The notes under the pieces: model-generated | Seen by the model: the letters and a program-made list of their open reading frames with translations, nothing else | What the model was told of the DNA's origin: nothing | The model's database searches: none | Source: Microbacterium sp. zg-Y818 | GTDB lineage: Bacteria; Actinomycetota; Actinomycetes; Actinomycetales; Microbacteriaceae | DNA length: 64,000 nucleotides | Reading direction: 5' to 3' | Assembly: GCF_030246905.1 (NCBI RefSeq) | Contig: NZ_CP126741.1 | Span: 3,170,985-3,234,984 of the forward strand | Program-made: the position numbers and the translations under genes | Part shown: in pieces, positions 25,834-34,962 of the stretch | How the letters are laid out: each line of letters starts with the position of its first letter | How positions within the stretch are numbered: position 1 is the stretch's first letter

Positions 25834-26706
25834 TCAGGCGAGCGGGGTGAACACCGGGTCGGCGCCGCGGGTGAAGACGCCGACCGTGGCGGTGGGGATC
25901 TCTTGCCAATGCCGGCGCGACCAGTGCAGCTCGAGCGGTTCCGAGACCACGAGCTGCGCCCCGTCGGGAAGGCGCTCGGTGCGCCCCTCGGCGATGTGGA
26001 GGGTCTCGCGTCCGACACTGTGGAAGAGCGACGGCGGGGGCAGTTCGCCGGCGTGCGGGCTCTGCCAGCGAGCCACGACCAGTCGCTCGCCGTCCGAGGC
26101 GCAGAACGTGCCGCGGAACGGCTCGGTGACGTCGTGCGCGGTGCGCGCGGCTTCGACGTGAGCGATCATCCGCCCCAGGGCACCCGCTGGATCGGTGGCG
26201 AGTCCGAACGTGAGCGCGAGGAAGAAGCACACCTCGCTGTCGGTCGTGCCACGGATGTGCGGGTACAGCTCGGGCGCGACGTCCATCGTCAGCTCGCGCT
26301 TGAGCGCGGCGAAGCCGCCGATCTCGCCGTTGTGCTGGAACATCCACCCGGCGTGCACGAAGGGGTGCGCGTTCTGCTCGGCGAGCGTGCCGCCGGGCGC
26401 CGCCCGCACGTGGGCGAGAAAACAGGGCGACTCGATCTGTGCCGCGAGGTGGCGCAGGTTGTCGCTGTCCCACGCCGGCGTGATCTGCCGGAATTGGCCC
26501 AGCGTGCCGCCGCGGCCCGACCACGCGAGGCCGAACCCGTCGCCGTTGGTGGGAAACGCGTGCTCCCGGAACTGCGAAGCCATCGTCGTGCCGGGCAGGT
26601 ACAGCCGGCGGGCGACCAGACTCTGGTCGATGAGCGAGTGGTCGGGACGCACCAGCACGTCTTCGACGGCAAGCGGGGAGCCGAGATAAGCGATCCACCG
26701 GCACAT
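25834..26706 (-). CDS. Class II glutamine amidotransferase (YafJ/EgtC-like)
   Basis: 290 residues beginning MCRWIAYLG; Cys2 becomes the N-terminal nucleophile after Met removal. NGDGFGLAW, FLAHVRAA and QHNGEIGGF are the conserved Ntn-hydrolase segments. The family includes EgtC, which hydrolyses gamma-glutamyl-hercynylcysteine sulfoxide in ergothioneine synthesis. No egtB/egtD genes are adjacent, so EgtC identity is not claimed. It lies 37 bases downstream of the Mn-catalase gene on the same strand and could share its transcript. Confidence 0.9.
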   Translation of the reverse strand: MCRWIAYLGSPLAVEDVLVRPDHSLIDQSLVARRLYLPGTTMASQFREHAFPTNGDGFGLAWSGRGGTLGQFRQITPAWDSDNLRHLAAQIESPCFLAHVRAAPGGTLAEQNAHPFVHAGWMFQHNGEIGGFAALKRELTMDVAPELYPHIRGTTDSEVCFFLALTFGLATDPAGALGRMIAHVEAARTAHDVTEPFRGTFCASDGERLVVARWQSPHAGELPPPSLFHSVGRETLHIAEGRTERLPDGAQLVVSEPLELHWSRRHWQEIPTATVGVFTRGADPVFTPLA

Positions 26707-26743
26707 CCCGACACCCCCTTGCGTCCCGCCCGAACCGAGACGG

Positions 26744-27694
26744 CTACTTCATCTCACCGAAGGTGCGATCGATGTCCTTCATCTCCATCGCGGCGGTCGC
26801 CTCGATGAGCTCCCGCAGGTCGGCGTCGGCGCCGGGGGAGAACTCTTCGGGGCGTTCGGGGGCGATCGTCATCGGCACGCCGGCCGGCGCCTGCTCGGTG
26901 GCATCCAGCTGGGTGCCGTCCTTCGAGGGCGACAGGCCCTGGAAGATCTTCCCCGCCTCGGACAGGTTGGTGAGGTCGAAGGAGTACTGCTTGCTCTGCA
27001 GTCCCATGTCGAGCAGCCGCGCGACCTCGGGGAACTTCTCCGCGTTGGTCTTCGGGATGGGCAGGGCGGTGCGCCAGTTGACGCCGAGGGTCTCCAGCGC
27101 CCGGGCGAACGCGTTCTCGTGCGCCTGGTCGCGGACGATCAGGTAAGAGATGGTGCTGCGGGCGGTCTTGTTGGAGGTCATCTCGTAGAGGCGGCACTTC
27201 TGCAGACGTCCGGTCGACTCCAGCATGAGGTTGTAGAGCAGGTCGAGCACGAGGTTGCCCGAGTTGTAGACGTAGCTGCCCAGCCACGGGTTGCCTGCGG
27301 CATCCACGGGCATGGCACCCTGCGCACCGACCAGGTAGTGGTGGATGTTGCTCTCGGACGTCGCGACCTGCAACGGGGTCGCGCCACCCGCACCGGGAGC
27401 GTCGACGGTGTCGGTGGGCTTGCCCTTGTACCCGGGCGATCCGTCGAGCAGGCGGGAGATGGTCGTGCCGATGAGCTCGACGTGGCTGATCTCCTCGGTG
27501 CCGATGCCCTGGATGAGGTCCTTGTAGGGCTTCGCCGACGGGCCGCGGAAGTTGATGCTCTGAAAGAGGTACTGCATCATCGTGCGCATCTCGCCGAACT
27601 GCCCGCCCAGGCCCTCCTGAAGCGCGTTCGCGGCGTCGGGATCGGGCTGATCCTGGTCGATCTCGTTGATCAGCTGCTGAACATGGAAGTACAT
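26744..27694 (-). CDS. Manganese catalase
   Basis: 316 residues from ATG 27694, preceded by GGAGGAAAC. Ferritin-like four-helix protein with Mn-catalase patterns: LGGQFGEMRTMMQYLFQS, GIGTEEISHVELIGTTISRL and, later, LIVRDQAHENAFARALETLG, which carry the Glu/His ligands of the di-manganese site. It disproportionates hydrogen peroxide without haem. The longer upstream frame has no family similarity. The neighbouring PTP, LAL and PRC-barrel genes make this a stress-oriented segment. Confidence 0.95.
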   Translation of the reverse strand: MYFHVQQLINEIDQDQPDPDAANALQEGLGGQFGEMRTMMQYLFQSINFRGPSAKPYKDLIQGIGTEEISHVELIGTTISRLLDGSPGYKGKPTDTVDAPGAGGATPLQVATSESNIHHYLVGAQGAMPVDAAGNPWLGSYVYNSGNLVLDLLYNLMLESTGRLQKCRLYEMTSNKTARSTISYLIVRDQAHENAFARALETLGVNWRTALPIPKTNAEKFPEVARLLDMGLQSKQYSFDLTNLSEAGKIFQGLSPSKDGTQLDATEQAPAGVPMTIAPERPEEFSPGADADLRELIEATAAMEMKDIDRTFGEMK

Positions 27695-27862
27695 GTTTCC
27701 TCCAAAGGGTTGGTGGGCACAGCCTGGCCGTCCGCGCAGACGTGCGAACCCCCCTCGCGCGAGGGCCGTAGGTCGCGTACCCTCCCTCCCGCGAGCGCGC
27801 CCGCTCAGGGGCATTGCGCAATTGAGGTTTCCGCCGATCATCCGATGCTCGGGGCGGCTAGG

Positions 27863-28582
27863 TCACATTGCCCGCCCGGCCGGATCTGCCCTCCAGGTGA
27901 CGATCGCGCGCTCCGTCTCTTCGTCGACCCCCGCATGGCGAAACCACTGGTCGACGTCGAGCTGTCGATACATCTCGCGGAACGCCGAATCCGCCGTATG
28001 CCCGAACCTCCCGAGCACCGCGTGGCGCTCTTCGACGTCGAAGGAGCGGCCGTGGAGCGCACGCATCGCCTGCGCGTTCGCGAACGATGCGAGGTAGTCG
28101 GCGGCGGCGGCATCCTCCGTGACGTCCAATGCCTTCAGCAGGAAAGCAGCAACGAGTCCGGTTCGGTCCCAGCCGGCACCACAGTGAAAGAGGACTGCCC
28201 CCGCGGGCGCGGTCGCGATCGCCTGGAGCACTTCAGCAAGGCGGTGCGGCAGCTCGTGAAGATGAGCGGCGTAGTACAGCGGGGTCCCCCACCGCCCGTC
28301 TTGTTCGAACGGAGCCCAGAAATCCCGTTCATCACCGTCAAGATCGACCTGCACGGCGAGCATGTCGTCGGGCACCCGGCCCGTGACCTCATCCGGCCGG
28401 CGGAGGTCGATGACGGTGCGCACACCATGGCCGCGGAGGGCTTGCCACCCCGAAGAACCCACACGATCCAGCGCCTCGGCGCGCACGAACGCGCCGGTCG
28501 GTGTCAGGGATCCGTCCGTCCGCTCGAGCCCGCCCAGGTCGCGGGCGTTGGCGAGTCCGCTGAGGGCGAGAGCGACCGGCAT
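27863..28582 (-). CDS. Tyrosine/dual-specificity protein phosphatase (Y_phosphatase3 type)
   Basis: 239 residues. P-loop HCGAGWDRTG with the catalytic Cys; the N-terminal GLANARDLGGLERTDG and VRTVIDLRRPDEV are typical of the PtpB/Y_phosphatase3 family. It should dephosphorylate phosphoproteins or phosphoinositides. Located between the Mn-catalase and the LAL regulator, all on the minus strand, with a 168-base gap to the catalase. Confidence 0.92.
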   Translation of the reverse strand: MPVALALSGLANARDLGGLERTDGSLTPTGAFVRAEALDRVGSSGWQALRGHGVRTVIDLRRPDEVTGRVPDDMLAVQVDLDGDERDFWAPFEQDGRWGTPLYYAAHLHELPHRLAEVLQAIATAPAGAVLFHCGAGWDRTGLVAAFLLKALDVTEDAAAADYLASFANAQAMRALHGRSFDVEERHAVLGRFGHTADSAFREMYRQLDVDQWFRHAGVDEETERAIVTWRADPAGRAM

Positions 28583-28648
28583 GCCGTCAGCTTCCCACGC
28601 AGGCGGCTCCTGCGAACGGACATCCTGCCCCGCAGCCGAGCACCGTCG

Positions 28649-31381
28649 TCACAGGTGAAGCTCCTTGAGCTGGCGTCGGGAGGTGATGCCGAGCTTTCGG
28701 AAGATCGTGCGCAGGTGAGCCTCGATCGTTCGCGGGCTCAGGAAGAGCATCGCGGCGACCTCCCGCGAAGTGGCGCCGGTCGCGACGGCACGCGCGATCT
28801 GCAGTTCATGCTCGGTGAGCGCGGTGCTGGGCGGAGCGTTGCGGGCACGGGGGTGCTCGCCCGTCGCGCGCAGTTCCCTGGCGGCACGCTCCGCGAAACC
28901 CACCGCTCCCATGTCAGTCAGCATGTCGTGCGCCGTGCGGAGCTGTTCTCGCGCCTCGCGGCGACGCCCTTCGCGCCGGAGCCACTCGCCGTACAGCAGG
29001 TGAGCTCGCGCAAGATGGCCGGTCACCCGGGAATCGGCCAGCCGCTCCATGGCCTCCCGGTAGTGGTTCTCGGCGGCATCCCCCGTGGTGATCAGAGCCT
29101 GCGAACGCGCCATCAGCCCGAGCGCCCACGGGGTTCCGCTCGCGTCGGCACGTGCGGCGAGCTGCGCATACGCTGCGCGGGCGGCCTGCGCGTGACCAGC
29201 GCGGGCGGCCGCTTCGACCAGCTCGGGGAGGGCGACGCTCTGCACGGAGAAATCATCGGATGCCACGGCGCGCTGAGCCGCGGTCATGGCTGTGGCGAAG
29301 CTGCCTGTTGCGTTGTGGAGCACCGCGGACGCGTAGTGCGCCACAGCGGCTTGGGCACCGGCGCCGTTTTCCGCAGCCTGGACGCTGCGTCGATGAAGGT
29401 CAGGGGCCTCTGATTCCCCGCCTCGCCATGCTGCGAGGAACAGCTCTCCGTGCGGCAGTGGCACAGCCCTCGTCGCGCGGGCGATTGCCGTGCTCTCGGC
29501 CAGCAGCTCCGCGGCACGACTCAACTCGCCGCGCAGCGCGTGTGCCGCCGAAAGAGCGATCAGCGCGACATACAAGGTCGCCACCGCCCCCGCCGTACGC
29601 GCGATGGTGACCTTGCGCGCCGCGAGGTCGTACATCAAGTCGTCCTCGAAGAGTGCGACGGCCGTGCGGCTGGCGAGCCAGAGCCAGCGGTCGCTGTCGG
29701 TGCCGCGGTAGACGTCTCGACTGCGCTCTTCATCACGTAACGAGGCGACCGCTCTTCGCAGCGTGTGCACGCCGGCGACGTATCCCTCCGTGTAGACCGT
29801 CACGAGCCCGTCGAGAAGGAGGTCCAGCGGCCGTGGCTGCTCGGGCGGTCGCGGCGCGGCCCGGGCTGCCTCGGCAACCCCTCGCACGTCGCCTCCCGCT
29901 ATCACCGCGGTGTTGAGAGCGAGCAGAAAAGCCTCGCGAGACACCGCGGGATCAAGCGGCGCCAGCGCGTGCGCCGCATCCAAGAACATCACCGGAACGT
30001 CGTCGCTGTGGACGAGATAGAAGGTGATGTGCGCCCTGTAGAGCGTGAGGCGCGCAGACTGCAGGGGACTCAGCGGCCCTTGCGCTGCGAGCGCGAGCAG
30101 CGTCAATGCCTCATCAGCAGCACCCGCCTCATGTTTCGCCTGCAGCGCGATCATTGCGCGCTGCGTGCGAAGAGCAGGGTCGGGAGTCAGTTGCGCCGCG
30201 CGCTGCAGCAGGGCAGCTGCGGCTGCCATGCCGCCGCGCGCGAGTGCTCGCTCCCCGACGCGTTCCAACTCGACGGCGACGTCTTCGTCTGGGCCCAGGA
30301 CGGCCTGCCCCCGATGCCACGCCCGACGGTCTGGATCGATGCGCGGGTCGGTCGCCGCAGCCAGCGCTTCATGTGCCTGGCGACGTTCCGATGGGACTGC
30401 GGCACGGTAGATCGCCGAACGCACCAGGGGATGCCGAAACCGCACCTTCGAGTCGATGGTGAACAACCCCACGGACTCGGCCGGGGCGGCCGCGGAAGGC
30501 TCGATCCCGAGCTGGGACAGTGCGCGCAACAGCAGTGGCACCTCGCCCGTCGGCTCGGCGGCTGCGAGGAGGAGAACACGTTGAGTCTCGGACGGCAGCG
30601 CTGTCGAGCGTTGCCGAAAGGCCTCTTCGAGGTGCTGCGGGACGTCGGGGCGGTCATGCACGCCGAACCCGCTTGCCAGAGTCGCCGGCCCCACGCTGCG
30701 CGGCAGCTCCAGCAGAGCCAGCGGGTTTCCGCGTGCTTCCGCGATGACGCGCTCGCGCACGGAGGCGTCGATCAGAGTAGGGGTCTCGGCATCGAGCAGC
30801 TCCCGCGCGTCGGCCTCACCGAGTGCGGGAACCGTGAGAACCGGCATCCCGGTGAAGGCGGCGGACGCGCTGTCGTCGGAATCGCGGCCCGCGACGACGA
30901 GCGCCAGACGTTCGGCAGACACTCGCCGAGCCGCAAAGGCGATGACCTCCGCCGAGGCCCGGTCCAACCACTGCGCGTCGTCGACGAGGCAGAGCAGAGG
31001 CTGTTCTTCGGCACCCTCAGCGAGCAGATTCAGCACGGCCAGGCCGACCAGGAATCGGTCCGGCGCGGGCCCCGTCTTCGCCCCGAAGGCGATGGCGAGT
31101 GCGTCGCGTTGGGGCGCGGCCAGCGCCGCGTCGTATTCCAGGAGCGGAGCGCACAGCTGATGCAGGGCGGCGTACGCGAACTGCGACTCCGATTCCATGC
31201 CGGTGGCGCTTTCCACCCGGAACCCCAGCGCATCGGCGGCGATCCGCGCGTAGTCGAGCAGAGACGTCTTCCCGATCCCCGCCTCACCACGTGCGTACAG
31301 CGCCCTGCTCCGCCCGGCGTGCGCATCGGCGAGGGTGCGATCGAGAGCCTCGCATTCTGCGTGCCGGCCGAGCAGGTGCAC
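28649..31381 (-). CDS. Large ATP-binding LuxR-family (LAL) transcriptional regulator
   Basis: 910 residues. The N-terminal AAA/STAND ATPase has Walker A GEAGIGKT at 32-39 and a Walker-B-like LCLVDDAQWLD. The middle 400-800 is Ala-rich and helical, TPR-like. The C-terminal 60 residues are a LuxR helix-turn-helix (LTEHELQIARAVATGATSREVA, then SPRTIEAHLRTIFRKLGI). Proteins of this type activate catabolic or secondary-metabolite genes in response to a ligand bound by the central region. GC content appears somewhat lower than in flanking core genes. The neighbouring hydrolase at 31560 is a candidate target. Confidence 0.95.
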   Translation of the reverse strand: MHLLGRHAECEALDRTLADAHAGRSRALYARGEAGIGKTSLLDYARIAADALGFRVESATGMESESQFAYAALHQLCAPLLEYDAALAAPQRDALAIAFGAKTGPAPDRFLVGLAVLNLLAEGAEEQPLLCLVDDAQWLDRASAEVIAFAARRVSAERLALVVAGRDSDDSASAAFTGMPVLTVPALGEADARELLDAETPTLIDASVRERVIAEARGNPLALLELPRSVGPATLASGFGVHDRPDVPQHLEEAFRQRSTALPSETQRVLLLAAAEPTGEVPLLLRALSQLGIEPSAAAPAESVGLFTIDSKVRFRHPLVRSAIYRAAVPSERRQAHEALAAATDPRIDPDRRAWHRGQAVLGPDEDVAVELERVGERALARGGMAAAAALLQRAAQLTPDPALRTQRAMIALQAKHEAGAADEALTLLALAAQGPLSPLQSARLTLYRAHITFYLVHSDDVPVMFLDAAHALAPLDPAVSREAFLLALNTAVIAGGDVRGVAEAARAAPRPPEQPRPLDLLLDGLVTVYTEGYVAGVHTLRRAVASLRDEERSRDVYRGTDSDRWLWLASRTAVALFEDDLMYDLAARKVTIARTAGAVATLYVALIALSAAHALRGELSRAAELLAESTAIARATRAVPLPHGELFLAAWRGGESEAPDLHRRSVQAAENGAGAQAAVAHYASAVLHNATGSFATAMTAAQRAVASDDFSVQSVALPELVEAAARAGHAQAARAAYAQLAARADASGTPWALGLMARSQALITTGDAAENHYREAMERLADSRVTGHLARAHLLYGEWLRREGRRREAREQLRTAHDMLTDMGAVGFAERAARELRATGEHPRARNAPPSTALTEHELQIARAVATGATSREVAAMLFLSPRTIEAHLRTIFRKLGITSRRQLKELHL

Positions 31382-31559
31382 CCGCGTTCCCCCATCGACG
31401 TGACTCGAGTTCGTGACGGCGTTGTCACGCCGGTAGGCGGGTCATCGCACCCTGTCCTTGCCACACAGTATCCAGGTCCGCTCCGCGGCGACCAGCGATG
31501 GACAGGCTCGTCGCTCGAAGAACTTTCAGGCCGGGTGAGCGCGTCAGCCGCCGGGCGAC

Positions 31560-32225
31560 TCAGCCTGCGGCGGCGGCCATCACCGCGTCCGCGACCATGG
31601 CTGGATCTTGCAGCATCCCGAGGTGTCCTAGTTCGAGCGTGCGCACGGGCCAGCCTGCACTCGCGGCGACGCCGATCTCGTCGGCGTAGGTGGTTCCGAA
31701 TGCCACGTAGCTGCAGGTGAGTTCAGCCGCCCAGTTCCTAGCCGCAGAGATGCGACACGACAGGTACGAGGCGGGAATTGAAGGTGTGCTGGCATCCACC
31801 CGCGCGAAGGTCGCGTCGTCCGGAAACAACGGGCGCACGCTCTCTTGTGGCCACCACCGCGTCCAAGGCGGCAGGATGCCGCGCCTCGCCGTTGCCAGCA
31901 GGGTGTCGCGCATACGCGCGGGCACGACGGGCCACGTGCCGCCGCTCAGTGGCGGCACGATCGCGTCGAGGAACACCACCCGCCTGACCGCGGAGCCCGC
32001 TGTGAGGACGGGAACGAAGTTGCCCGCGTTCGAGTGCGCGATCGCCGTCGTCGCTCCGAATCGGACCGCGGCCGTGGCGTATTCTTCGCCGGCCGCTTCC
32101 GCGGTCCCGACGGACGTTGGGGCGACCCACGTGGCCACCAGTCCTCGCTCACGCAACGCGGACACGAAGGGATCCATCACGAAACCCGGCAGGAAGACGC
32201 TCCCCAGGACGATCACGCGGTCCAC
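31560..32225 (-). CDS. Alpha/beta-hydrolase family protein
   Basis: 221 residues, GTG start. MDRVIVLGSVFLPGFVMDPF forms the first strand; the nucleophile elbow is AHSNAG with Ser65 (first Gly replaced by Ala); a late ELGHLGML gives the His. Probable small esterase or C-C hydrolase. It lies just upstream of the LAL regulator on the same strand. A short relic of a paralogue with the same first 17 residues (14 identical) is at 35761-35887. Confidence 0.85.
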   Translation of the reverse strand: MDRVIVLGSVFLPGFVMDPFVSALRERGLVATWVAPTSVGTAEAAGEEYATAAVRFGATTAIAHSNAGNFVPVLTAGSAVRRVVFLDAIVPPLSGGTWPVVPARMRDTLLATARRGILPPWTRWWPQESVRPLFPDDATFARVDASTPSIPASYLSCRISAARNWAAELTCSYVAFGTTYADEIGVAASAGWPVRTLELGHLGMLQDPAMVADAVMAAAAG

Positions 32226-32319
32226 GGCGACATCCTAGAAATGTCCCGCAGAATGTCCAGTCCCACGCACGCGCGCGGCTGCGCTGGCAGTCTTGGAGAA
32301 GACGCGACGAGGAGAAGCA

Positions 32320-33210
32320 ATGAAGCAGCGCACTCTGGCAGGACGACAGGTTTCGGCGATCGGACTGGGCGCCATGCCGCTGTCGATGAACAACGACAAG
32401 CAGTACCCGTCGTTCGAGGATGCCGTGGCGACCGTGCACGCCGCGCTCGACGCGGGCGTGACGCTCATCGACACGGCGGATATCTACGCCCCTGATGGCG
32501 AAGAGATGGGGCACAACGAGCGCATCGTCGCCGAGGCGCTCCGGACATGGGACGGGGATTCGTCGGACATCTTCGTCGCGACCAAGGGCGGCATCACGCT
32601 CGGGGAAGGGGGAGCCAAGGGCCGCGACGGGTCGGAGGCGTACCTGCGCTCGGCCGCGGAGAAGTCACTCGAGATCCTCGGCGTCGACCAGCTCGACCTC
32701 TACCAGTACCACCGTCCCGACCGCACACGTGTCTACGCCGACATCATGCGGGGACTGAAGTCGTTGCACGACGACGGCCTCGTCCGCGCGATCGGCATCT
32801 CGAACGCGAGTGTCGAAGAGATCCAGATCGCTCTCGACGTGCTCGGCGAAGGCAACCTCGCCAGCGTCCAGAACGAGTTCTCGCCGAAGCATCCGGGAAG
32901 CATCGACGAATTGCGCTTCTGCGCCGCTCACGACATCGCCTTCCTGCCGTGGAGTCCTCTCGGCGGTACCGGCGGCGGTGCCAGCAGCGTAGGCGACCGG
33001 TTCTCGGCCTTCCGCGAAGTCGGCGATGCACACGGCGTCAGCCCACAGCAGGTCGTGCTGGCGTGGGAGCTCGCTCTCGACCCGCACGTCATCCCGATCC
33101 CCGGTGCGCGGCGTGCGGCATCCATCACGGACTCCGCGAAAGCCGCCGACCTGGAACTCACCCCTGAGGAAGTGACTCGGCTGTCGGAATCGGTGGCGAT
33201 TTTCGACTGA
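32320..33210 (+). CDS. Aldo/keto reductase
   Basis: 296 residues, ATG 32320 with GAGGAGAAGC before it. AKR family barrel: SAIGLGAMPLS, DAGVTLIDTADIY with catalytic Asp/Tyr, VATKGGI with Lys, LYQYHRPD with His, and C-terminal PIPGARRAASI that binds the NADP phosphate. Tetrad complete, so active enzyme likely. Physiological substrate unknown; divergent from the alpha/beta-hydrolase gene across a 94-base gap. Confidence 0.95.
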   Translation: MKQRTLAGRQVSAIGLGAMPLSMNNDKQYPSFEDAVATVHAALDAGVTLIDTADIYAPDGEEMGHNERIVAEALRTWDGDSSDIFVATKGGITLGEGGAKGRDGSEAYLRSAAEKSLEILGVDQLDLYQYHRPDRTRVYADIMRGLKSLHDDGLVRAIGISNASVEEIQIALDVLGEGNLASVQNEFSPKHPGSIDELRFCAAHDIAFLPWSPLGGTGGGASSVGDRFSAFREVGDAHGVSPQQVVLAWELALDPHVIPIPGARRAASITDSAKAADLELTPEEVTRLSESVAIFD

Positions 33211-33330
33211 CGGGTCAGGAGCTCTGCAATCGGAAGGTCTCGATGCGCGTCGATCGTCGAACCTCGCTCGCGCGGCAATCTCGGTCGGCGTCGTGCAGAC
33301 GGGCCTCGTCGATCCGGCAGGGGTGGCTCG

Positions 33331-34047
33331 TTACTGGGTGAGCTCGCGGTTCAGCCGGTCCAGCAGTGCCTCGAGTGAGACTTCGAATTCCTCGTCGCTG
33401 CGGTCCTCGCTGAGCAGGGTGCGGAGGCGTTTCACTTCGGGTGCGGCCTCCAGACTGACCTGTCCGTCGCCTTCGGGGATGGTGGCGTCACCCTCGTCGA
33501 GGGGTTCTTCGACCGGGCCGGTTTCCGCGCCGCGCACGGCTGATTCCAGCAGCAGGTGGCCGAGCAGGAAGCTGCTGAAGGAGCGGTAGGCATCCACCGC
33601 CTGCTGGTCGGTGAAGCCGTGCCCGATGAGGGTGCCGAGGAACGTGTCGACCACTTCGACGCTGCGTAGCGGGGGGCGCAGCCAGGGGGCTGCCGGGTGC
33701 CGGGTGGCGACCAGCGGAAACGCGAGCGGATGATCAATCGCGATCTGGCGGACGTGGTGGGCGACGGTTTGCAGGAACCCCTGCCAGTGTTCGGCGAGCT
33801 CATCGTCAAGATCCGAGGTCAGGTTCTCCATCAGCAGAGCCACCACCCCCTCCAGCAGATCCTCTCGCCCGTGTACGTACCGGTACAGCGACATCGCCTC
33901 TACACCGAGCTCCTGCCCCAAGGAGCGCATCGACAACCCCTGCGCGCCACGCCGGTCGATCTGCGCGAGCGCGGTCTCGATGATCAGGCCGCGGCTCAGA
34001 CGACGAGACTGCGTACCCGTCGGCTTCTTCGTCACCCGGACGCTCAT
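33331..34047 (-). CDS. TetR/AcrR-family transcriptional regulator
   Basis: 238 residues from ATG 34047 with GGGAGG upstream. The HTH lies at about 20-65: GLIIETALAQIDRRGAQGLS, then LGQELGVEAMSLYRYVHGRE, followed by a TetR_C-type ligand domain (HWQGFLQTVAHHVRQIAIDHP). A GCTTAC-n3-GTAAGC palindrome lies in the divergent promoter region 73 bases upstream, the expected operator of this TetR branch. It probably represses itself and the membrane/PRC-barrel pair to its right. Confidence 0.95.
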   Translation of the reverse strand: MSVRVTKKPTGTQSRRLSRGLIIETALAQIDRRGAQGLSMRSLGQELGVEAMSLYRYVHGREDLLEGVVALLMENLTSDLDDELAEHWQGFLQTVAHHVRQIAIDHPLAFPLVATRHPAAPWLRPPLRSVEVVDTFLGTLIGHGFTDQQAVDAYRSFSSFLLGHLLLESAVRGAETGPVEEPLDEGDATIPEGDGQVSLEAAPEVKRLRTLLSEDRSDEEFEVSLEALLDRLNRELTQ

Positions 34048-34119
34048 AGCACATTCCCTCCCATCACGCGCAAGCCCCCTCGCCAAGTCATTTCGGGCGC
34101 TGTACTGTCACGCTAGTCG

Positions 34120-34134
34120 GCTTACGGTGTAAGC
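34120..34134. promoter_or_regulatory. TetR-type operator palindrome
   Basis: gcttacggtgtaagc, six-base arms around a GGT centre. It lies between the divergent TetR gene and the membrane-protein gene at 34203, 69 bases before the latter. The CTTAC-n3-GTAAG pattern is typical of this TetR subfamily. Confidence 0.75.
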
Positions 34135-34202
34135 GGGCTGGTAGCCGGTCCGCACGTTTCGACTCCTGCGGCTCCGACGCCCCAACCCAAGGGATCGAGA
34201 CA

Positions 34203-34892
34203 ATGGCAAACAATCGCACCGCCCACCCCGACAGCGCCGCAGCCCGCCCTGTCATCGCAGACCACGACGACGCCGCGAAGGAGTCGCTGATCGGCACCGC
34301 AAGGGGCGGCCGCACGGCGAACGTGTCGTGGGGGTCCATCATCGCCGGGGTGGTGACCTTTCTGGCTGTCACCATCCTGCTCTCGCTCGTCACCGCCGGC
34401 ATCGGCCTGGGCGGCTCGGGCATCGGGGCGACCATCTGGAGCGTCATCGCCCTGGTGATCGCTCTTGCCGCGGCCGGTTTCGTCGCCGGCGCGCTGGCCG
34501 TGCGCAGCGGACTGCTGCACGGATTCTTGACCTGGGCGACGTCCCTGGTGGTTGCTCTCGCCCTGACTGTGTGGCTCAGCGCCAGCCTGCTCGGCGGCGT
34601 CGTCAGCTCCGCCACCCAGGCACTGTCCGGGACCGACGTCACCCAGGTCGTCGAGGACGTGCAGAGCAACGTCGACGAAGAAGAAGCGCAGGAGCAGACC
34701 GATGAGGCGTTGCAGGACGCGCAGCAGACGGCGGAGGATGCCGCCGCGACTGCTCAAGCCGCCTCGTGGTGGGGCTTCGCCGGGCTGCTGCTCGGCGCGG
34801 TGATCGCGGCCCTCGGCGGGATGCTCGGCGTGCGGAGCGTCGTCAAGCGTGCCCCCGACACCACTGCCGTGCAGGTCACCACAACCCGGTGA
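34203..34892 (+). CDS. Membrane protein, probable TetR target
   Basis: 229 residues. Soluble N-terminus of about 40, two or three hydrophobic segments (45-70, 77-97, 102-130), an acidic Glu/Gln-rich helical stretch (150-190) that may be a coiled coil outside the bilayer, then a last TM (about 192-215). A Gly-rich third segment resembles TMs of YrzE-like stress membrane proteins. No catalytic motif. Located downstream of the TetR operator and 70 bases before the PRC-barrel gene, likely in the same operon. Confidence 0.85.
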   Translation: MANNRTAHPDSAAARPVIADHDDAAKESLIGTARGGRTANVSWGSIIAGVVTFLAVTILLSLVTAGIGLGGSGIGATIWSVIALVIALAAAGFVAGALAVRSGLLHGFLTWATSLVVALALTVWLSASLLGGVVSSATQALSGTDVTQVVEDVQSNVDEEEAQEQTDEALQDAQQTAEDAAATAQAASWWGFAGLLLGAVIAALGGMLGVRSVVKRAPDTTAVQVTTTR

Positions 34893-34962
34893 CACGGCTC
34901 CCGGTCGCGGGCCCCCGCGCCGGTCTCAACACGTACGAACAAACGAACGATAGGAAGCAGTC

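Noticed and set aside
29765..31720. 650-codon plus-strand open frame opposite the LAL regulator
   Set aside because: Same reason: low-complexity, no similarity, and opposite strand carries intact Walker and HTH motifs.
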